Assembly: GCA_947254205.1 (NCBI GenBank)
Contig: CAMYCE010000086.1
Coordinates: 1-9,479, forward strand
DNA: 9,479 nt
Origin: an uncultured Prevotellaceae bacterium
Lineage (GTDB): Bacteria > Bacteroidota > Bacteroidia > Bacteroidales > Muribaculaceae
Direction: 5' to 3'
This document shows positions 7,370 through 9,479 of the stretch, piece after piece. The notes beneath the pieces were generated by a model. That model was not told the origin of the DNA. It saw only the letters and a list, made by a program, of their open reading frames with translations, and made no database searches. Within the stretch, counting starts at the first letter, position 1; each line of letters starts with the position of its first letter. The position numbers and the translations under genes are program-made.

Positions 7370-7807
7370 CTATCGAGTGCCTTGGGCAAGCACCTCGCCA
7401 TAGAGCATGATAAACTCGTCGTGAATTGAGGCAGGCATCACAAGACCACGCTTTTTCACACTTTGTTCCCACCCCAGCAAGTCGCTCCCGGCAAGTGTGT
7501 AGATCACATCGCGCCATAGCTCTTCCTCGTCGCTTGTGTAGCCCGTGGCAGGGCGACCCTTAAACGTGTCGAGTTCCTCGTCGTCGTAATACACGATTTC
7601 TTCACTTGCCATGCTCTCAAGCAACATGTCGCTGGGGCACATGCCATGCAACGAGCAACTTTCGTCGACACACGCCGGTTGCACTGGCTCATTGGGTTGA
7701 GAGGGTTGCGACTCGCCGTCACCACCCTTGCGACCACGCAAGTCGATGAGGTAGAGAATCAAGCCCACTACCACCATGAGGCAAAATATAATGAATGCTG
7801 GTTTCAT
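7370..7807 (-). CDS. Small single-span membrane protein with Cys-x2-His-x2-Cys motif
   Basis: This 145-residue protein has one membrane helix (about 4-21) followed by R24, R26 and K27, which suggests that the C-terminal part faces the cytoplasm. A Pro/Gln/Ser linker leads to C46 and the motif C51-S-L-H54-G-M-C57, which could bind metal or haem or form disulfides. An acidic YYDDEELDTFKG block (73-84) and a helical region (YTSDEEELWRDVIYTL) follow. From memory, conserved uncharacterised Bacteroidales proteins share the CxxHxxC and YYDDEELD arrangement; I assign no function. It sits between aroA and the TPR lipoprotein gene on the same strand and has its own promoter at 7855-7886. The ATG is the only start that keeps the membrane helix intact. 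Confidence 0.8.
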   Translation of the reverse strand: MKPAFIIFCLMVVVGLILYLIDLRGRKGGDGESQPSQPNEPVQPACVDESCSLHGMCPSDMLLESMASEEIVYYDDEELDTFKGRPATGYTSDEEELWRDVIYTLAGSDLLGWEQSVKKRGLVMPASIHDEFIMLYGEVLAQGTR

Positions 7808-7825
7808 TTTCTAAATAATAGTTTA

Positions 7826-7847
7826 ATCCCAATTGATCATTAGGTTT
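7826..7847. repeat. Dispersed intergenic repeat, diverged copy
   Basis: ATCCCAATTGATCATTAGGTTT aligns with the copy at 9429-9450 with one single-base gap and three substitutions. It lies in the 107-base gap between aroA and the small membrane protein gene. On the minus strand it falls at the start of the predicted leader of the latter. Being diverged, it may be related only in part. Confidence 0.45.
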
Positions 7848-7854
7848 TACCCCA

Positions 7855-7886
7855 CAAATTTACACTTTTTCTTGTCAACGAGCAAC
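7855..7886 (-). promoter_or_regulatory. Promoter of the small membrane protein gene
   Basis: On the minus strand GTTG (7883-7886), a 20-base spacer and TAAATTTG (7855-7862) match the Bacteroidetes -33/-7 consensus. Transcription should begin near 7848, giving a leader of about 40 bases. This promoter probably also serves the TPR lipoprotein gene downstream. Confidence 0.7.
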
Positions 7887-7914
7887 ATGCAAGCCACTAC
7901 ACGTCGGTCACAAT

Positions 7915-9144
7915 TCAGCACTCTTGCAGTGTGAAGCCCACACTTTGCAAGTGTTGCCAATATTGAGGATAGGACTTGCTCACCACCTCGGCATTGGCGA
8001 TTGTGAGCTGTGGAAATCGCACTGCTGCCATGGCCATGGCCATAGCCATGCGGTGGTCGCCATGGGTGTTGATAAGGGGTGCACGCTGTGGCTGTGTCTT
8101 CTCAAAGTGCCAGCTCATAGCGTCGTCACCCTCTATTTTCACCAAGTAGCCCAACTTGGCCAATTCAAGGCGCAGGGCCTCAAGCCTGTCGGTTTCCTTG
8201 ATGCGCAACGATTGCAAGCCCGTGAACCTGAAAGGCCTCTCCATGAGGCACATGAGCACAACAAGAGTTTGAGCAAGGTCGGGATTGCACTTGAGGTCGG
8301 CAAACGTCGAGCAACAGCAACAAGCAGGCTTCGTGCTCAAGCCAAGGTCCTCGCCCTGCCACTTGGCTTTAACGCCCAATGGTGCCACAAAATCAAGCAT
8401 GTTGCTATCGCCTTGCAGGCTGTGTGGTCGCAACCCTCGCAGGCTGATGCTCGACGAGGGCAACAGGGCTTGCAAGGCAATCCAGTAACTTGCAGCACTC
8501 CAGTCGGCCTCAACCACATAGCTATAGCCTCGATATTGCCCAGCCGGCACATGAATGGTGCACTCGTCGCTCCAGTGAGCATCAACCCCCAAGTCGACCA
8601 TGAGTTGCACAGTCATGTCGATATAAGGGCGTGAAGCAATTTCGCCCACAAGATGCAGAGTGATGCCACCCACAATGGGGGCAATGAGCAAAATGGCCGA
8701 GATGAATTGTGAGCTCACATTGCCTTGCATCGAGAGTTCTTGTCCTTGCAGTTTTGTCCCTGTGATTTGCAGGGGTGGAAATCCGTCGCGATGGCAATAT
8801 TGAATGTTGGCACCCAAAGCACGCAGAGCATCGACCAAAATGTCAATGGGCCGGCATCGCATGCGCTCACAGCCATCGAGCACCACGGTGCGTCCCTCTT
8901 GCAACGAGAAAAAAGCAGTGAGCAACCGCATTGCCGTGCCGGCTGCCCCCACATCAATTGTGCCACTATCGCTCTGCAAGGCATGTTGCATGGCCTGCAC
9001 ATCGTCGCATTGGGCAAGATTATAAACTTGAAATGGTTGCTCACTCAAAGCCTGTGCCATGAGCAACCTGTTGCTAAGACTTTTAGAGGCCGGCAATTCA
9101 ATAGAACCGACAAGTCGCGAGGGAGCTGTGATTTTTAAATTCAT
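7915..9144 (-). CDS. aroA: 3-phosphoshikimate 1-carboxyvinyltransferase (EPSP synthase)
   Basis: This 409-residue cytoplasmic enzyme joins phosphoenolpyruvate to shikimate-3-phosphate to give EPSP, the sixth step of the shikimate pathway to chorismate. Family motifs appear in order: ASKSLSNR (19-26, with K21 and R26), GAAGTAMR (66-73), R96/R98-P99, SSQF (144-147), SRPYIDMT (171-178), EADWSAASYW (212-221), NPDLAQT with catalytic D289, RIKETDRLEAL with E317 and R320, HGDHRMAM (361-368), and SKSYPQYW (389-396). It is slightly shorter than the 427-residue E. coli enzyme, as is common in Bacteroidetes. The first ATG must be the start, because the next Met lies beyond the SKS motif. Oddities are four consecutive cysteines (275-278), an alternating Met-Ala run (366-373), and Ala67 and Leu74 where E. 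coli has Asn94 and Pro101. It is the first gene of a minus-strand series and has its own promoter. Confidence 0.97.
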   Translation of the reverse strand: MNLKITAPSRLVGSIELPASKSLSNRLLMAQALSEQPFQVYNLAQCDDVQAMQHALQSDSGTIDVGAAGTAMRLLTAFFSLQEGRTVVLDGCERMRCRPIDILVDALRALGANIQYCHRDGFPPLQITGTKLQGQELSMQGNVSSQFISAILLIAPIVGGITLHLVGEIASRPYIDMTVQLMVDLGVDAHWSDECTIHVPAGQYRGYSYVVEADWSAASYWIALQALLPSSSISLRGLRPHSLQGDSNMLDFVAPLGVKAKWQGEDLGLSTKPACCCCSTFADLKCNPDLAQTLVVLMCLMERPFRFTGLQSLRIKETDRLEALRLELAKLGYLVKIEGDDAMSWHFEKTQPQRAPLINTHGDHRMAMAMAMAAVRFPQLTIANAEVVSKSYPQYWQHLQSVGFTLQEC

Positions 9145-9152
9145 TGTTATGG

Positions 9153-9184
9153 CAAATTTAAGCTATTTTCAACTCTTGAACAAA
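9153..9184 (-). promoter_or_regulatory. aroA promoter, nearly abutting the start codon
   Basis: On the minus strand TTTG (9181-9184), exactly 20 bases, and TAAATTTG (9153-9160) form a perfect Bacteroidetes promoter. Only eight bases separate the -7 box from the aroA ATG (9142-9144), so the transcript should have a leader of zero to about four bases. Confidence 0.75.
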
Positions 9185-9194
9185 GCAAATTGGC

Positions 9195-9371
9195 GTGAAC
9201 ACGCTCGACAACAACGAGAAAAATATAATCACCGTGGCACAAGTTGCAGCCATGACCGAGAAAAAATGGGTGGTGTGTGACTATAAGAATGGCGCCAATG
9301 GTGGCACCACCTATGTGGCCATTGCACAAGACAAGGCTGGCAAAAACTATATTGCCAAAATTGCAAGATAG
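9195..9371 (+). CDS. Possible small protein or gene remnant, function unknown
   Basis: An open frame of 58 residues runs from a GTG at 9195 (39 residues if the ATG at 9252 is used) to TAG at 9369-9371. Its residues (for example WVVCDYKNGANGG, TTYVAIAQDKAG, NYIAKIAR) and third-base choices (GTG, GCC, GGC, AAG, ACC) look like real coding sequence with two or three beta strands. I do not recognise a family. It is divergent from aroA, has no clear promoter or ribosome site on the plus strand, and is followed 21 bases later by a strong hairpin. Stops at 9159 and 9177 close the frame upstream, so it may be the 3' remnant of a decayed gene. Confidence 0.4.
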   Translation: MNTLDNNEKNIITVAQVAAMTEKKWVVCDYKNGANGGTTYVAIAQDKAGKNYIAKIAR

Positions 9372-9392
9372 TGCCTCTCACACATGATTAAG

Positions 9393-9424
9393 GCGGGTGT
9401 GTCAAAAAAAAATGACACACCCGC
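9393..9424 (+). terminator. Strong hairpin terminator, possibly bidirectional
   Basis: GCGGGTGTGTCA (9393-9404) and TGACACACCCGC (9413-9424) form a perfect 12-bp stem around an A8 loop. AAG/TTT pairing, one pair being G-T, extends it. Only TTTAT follows on the plus strand, so the U tract is short, but such stems are common at Bacteroidales gene ends. It closes the small frame ending at 9371 and could also stop a minus-strand gene entering from beyond the window. Confidence 0.7.
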
Positions 9425-9450
9425 TTTATCCCAAATCGGTCATTAGGTTT
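9425..9450. repeat. Dispersed intergenic repeat, well-preserved copy
   Basis: TTTATCCCAAATCGGTC, one variable base and TTAG match the reverse complement of 3170-3190 with a single difference over about 22 bases. It directly follows the terminator hairpin. The last 29 bases of the window (9451-9479) are AT-rich and hold nothing else that I can assign. Confidence 0.6.
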
Positions 9451-9479
9451 CTTTGTTTTTGTCAAATTATTTTGAGTAA

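Noticed and set aside
8027..8050. Four tandem GCCATG-type hexamers resembling a microsatellite
   Set aside because: They encode the Met-Ala run after the DHR motif of AroA. The protein length there matches the family, so no repeat expansion is implied.
9149..9280. Plus-strand ATG frame starting MANLSYFQLL
   Set aside because: Its composition is poor for coding and it overlaps the aroA promoter. The frame beginning at 9195 in another phase looks more like real coding sequence.

Overview
The window looks like chromosomal DNA of a gut-type Bacteroidales bacterium, perhaps Muribaculaceae or a Prevotella relative. The exact family is a guess. Three things support the order-level call. Four genes are preceded by Bacteroidetes-type -7 elements (TAnnTTTG), and three of these have a TTG or TTTG about 20 bases upstream. 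Most starts lack a Shine-Dalgarno sequence. The gene content (rubrerythrin, LtaS-like phosphotransferase, a SprE/PorW-like TPR lipoprotein, short-form AroA) is typical of the group. No transposase, phage gene, CRISPR array, tRNA or rRNA is visible.

Layout from left to right. Positions 1-57 hold nothing I can assign. A stem-loop with a T tract (58-99) terminates rubrerythrin (125-667, minus), a peroxide-reducing diiron protein. A divergent 244-base intergenic region carries the rubrerythrin promoter and the promoter of a 697-residue membrane protein of the LTA synthase/phosphoglycerol transferase family (912-3005, plus). The next gene is convergent, and the 279-base gap between them is rich in secondary structure. 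It holds a roughly 190-base element with imperfect inverted ends (3003-3192), two small hairpins inside it, and a separate perfect 14-bp inverted repeat (3217-3255).

Everything from 3285 to 9144 lies on the minus strand. In transcription order it runs: aroA (EPSP synthase, 7915-9144), a small single-span protein with a Cys-x2-His-x2-Cys motif (7370-7807), a very large TPR lipoprotein with a basic, probably helical tail (3692-7309), and a small glutaredoxin-like protein (3285-3581). aroA and the small membrane protein each have a convincing promoter of their own. The TPR gene follows the small membrane protein by 60 bases and is probably co-transcribed with it. A short plus-strand reading frame of unknown function (9195-9371) and a strong hairpin terminator close the window.

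The genes are mostly housekeeping or envelope functions: shikimate pathway, oxidative stress, thiol redox, envelope polymer modification, and a lipoprotein resembling gliding/type IX secretion accessory factors. I see no clear new multi-gene system. The most unusual items are a dispersed intergenic repeat (core CCCAAATCGGTCATTAG, four to five copies, one pair forming the ends of the structured element), the roughly 145-residue charged tail of the lipoprotein, and an aroA promoter so close to the start codon that its mRNA should be nearly leaderless.
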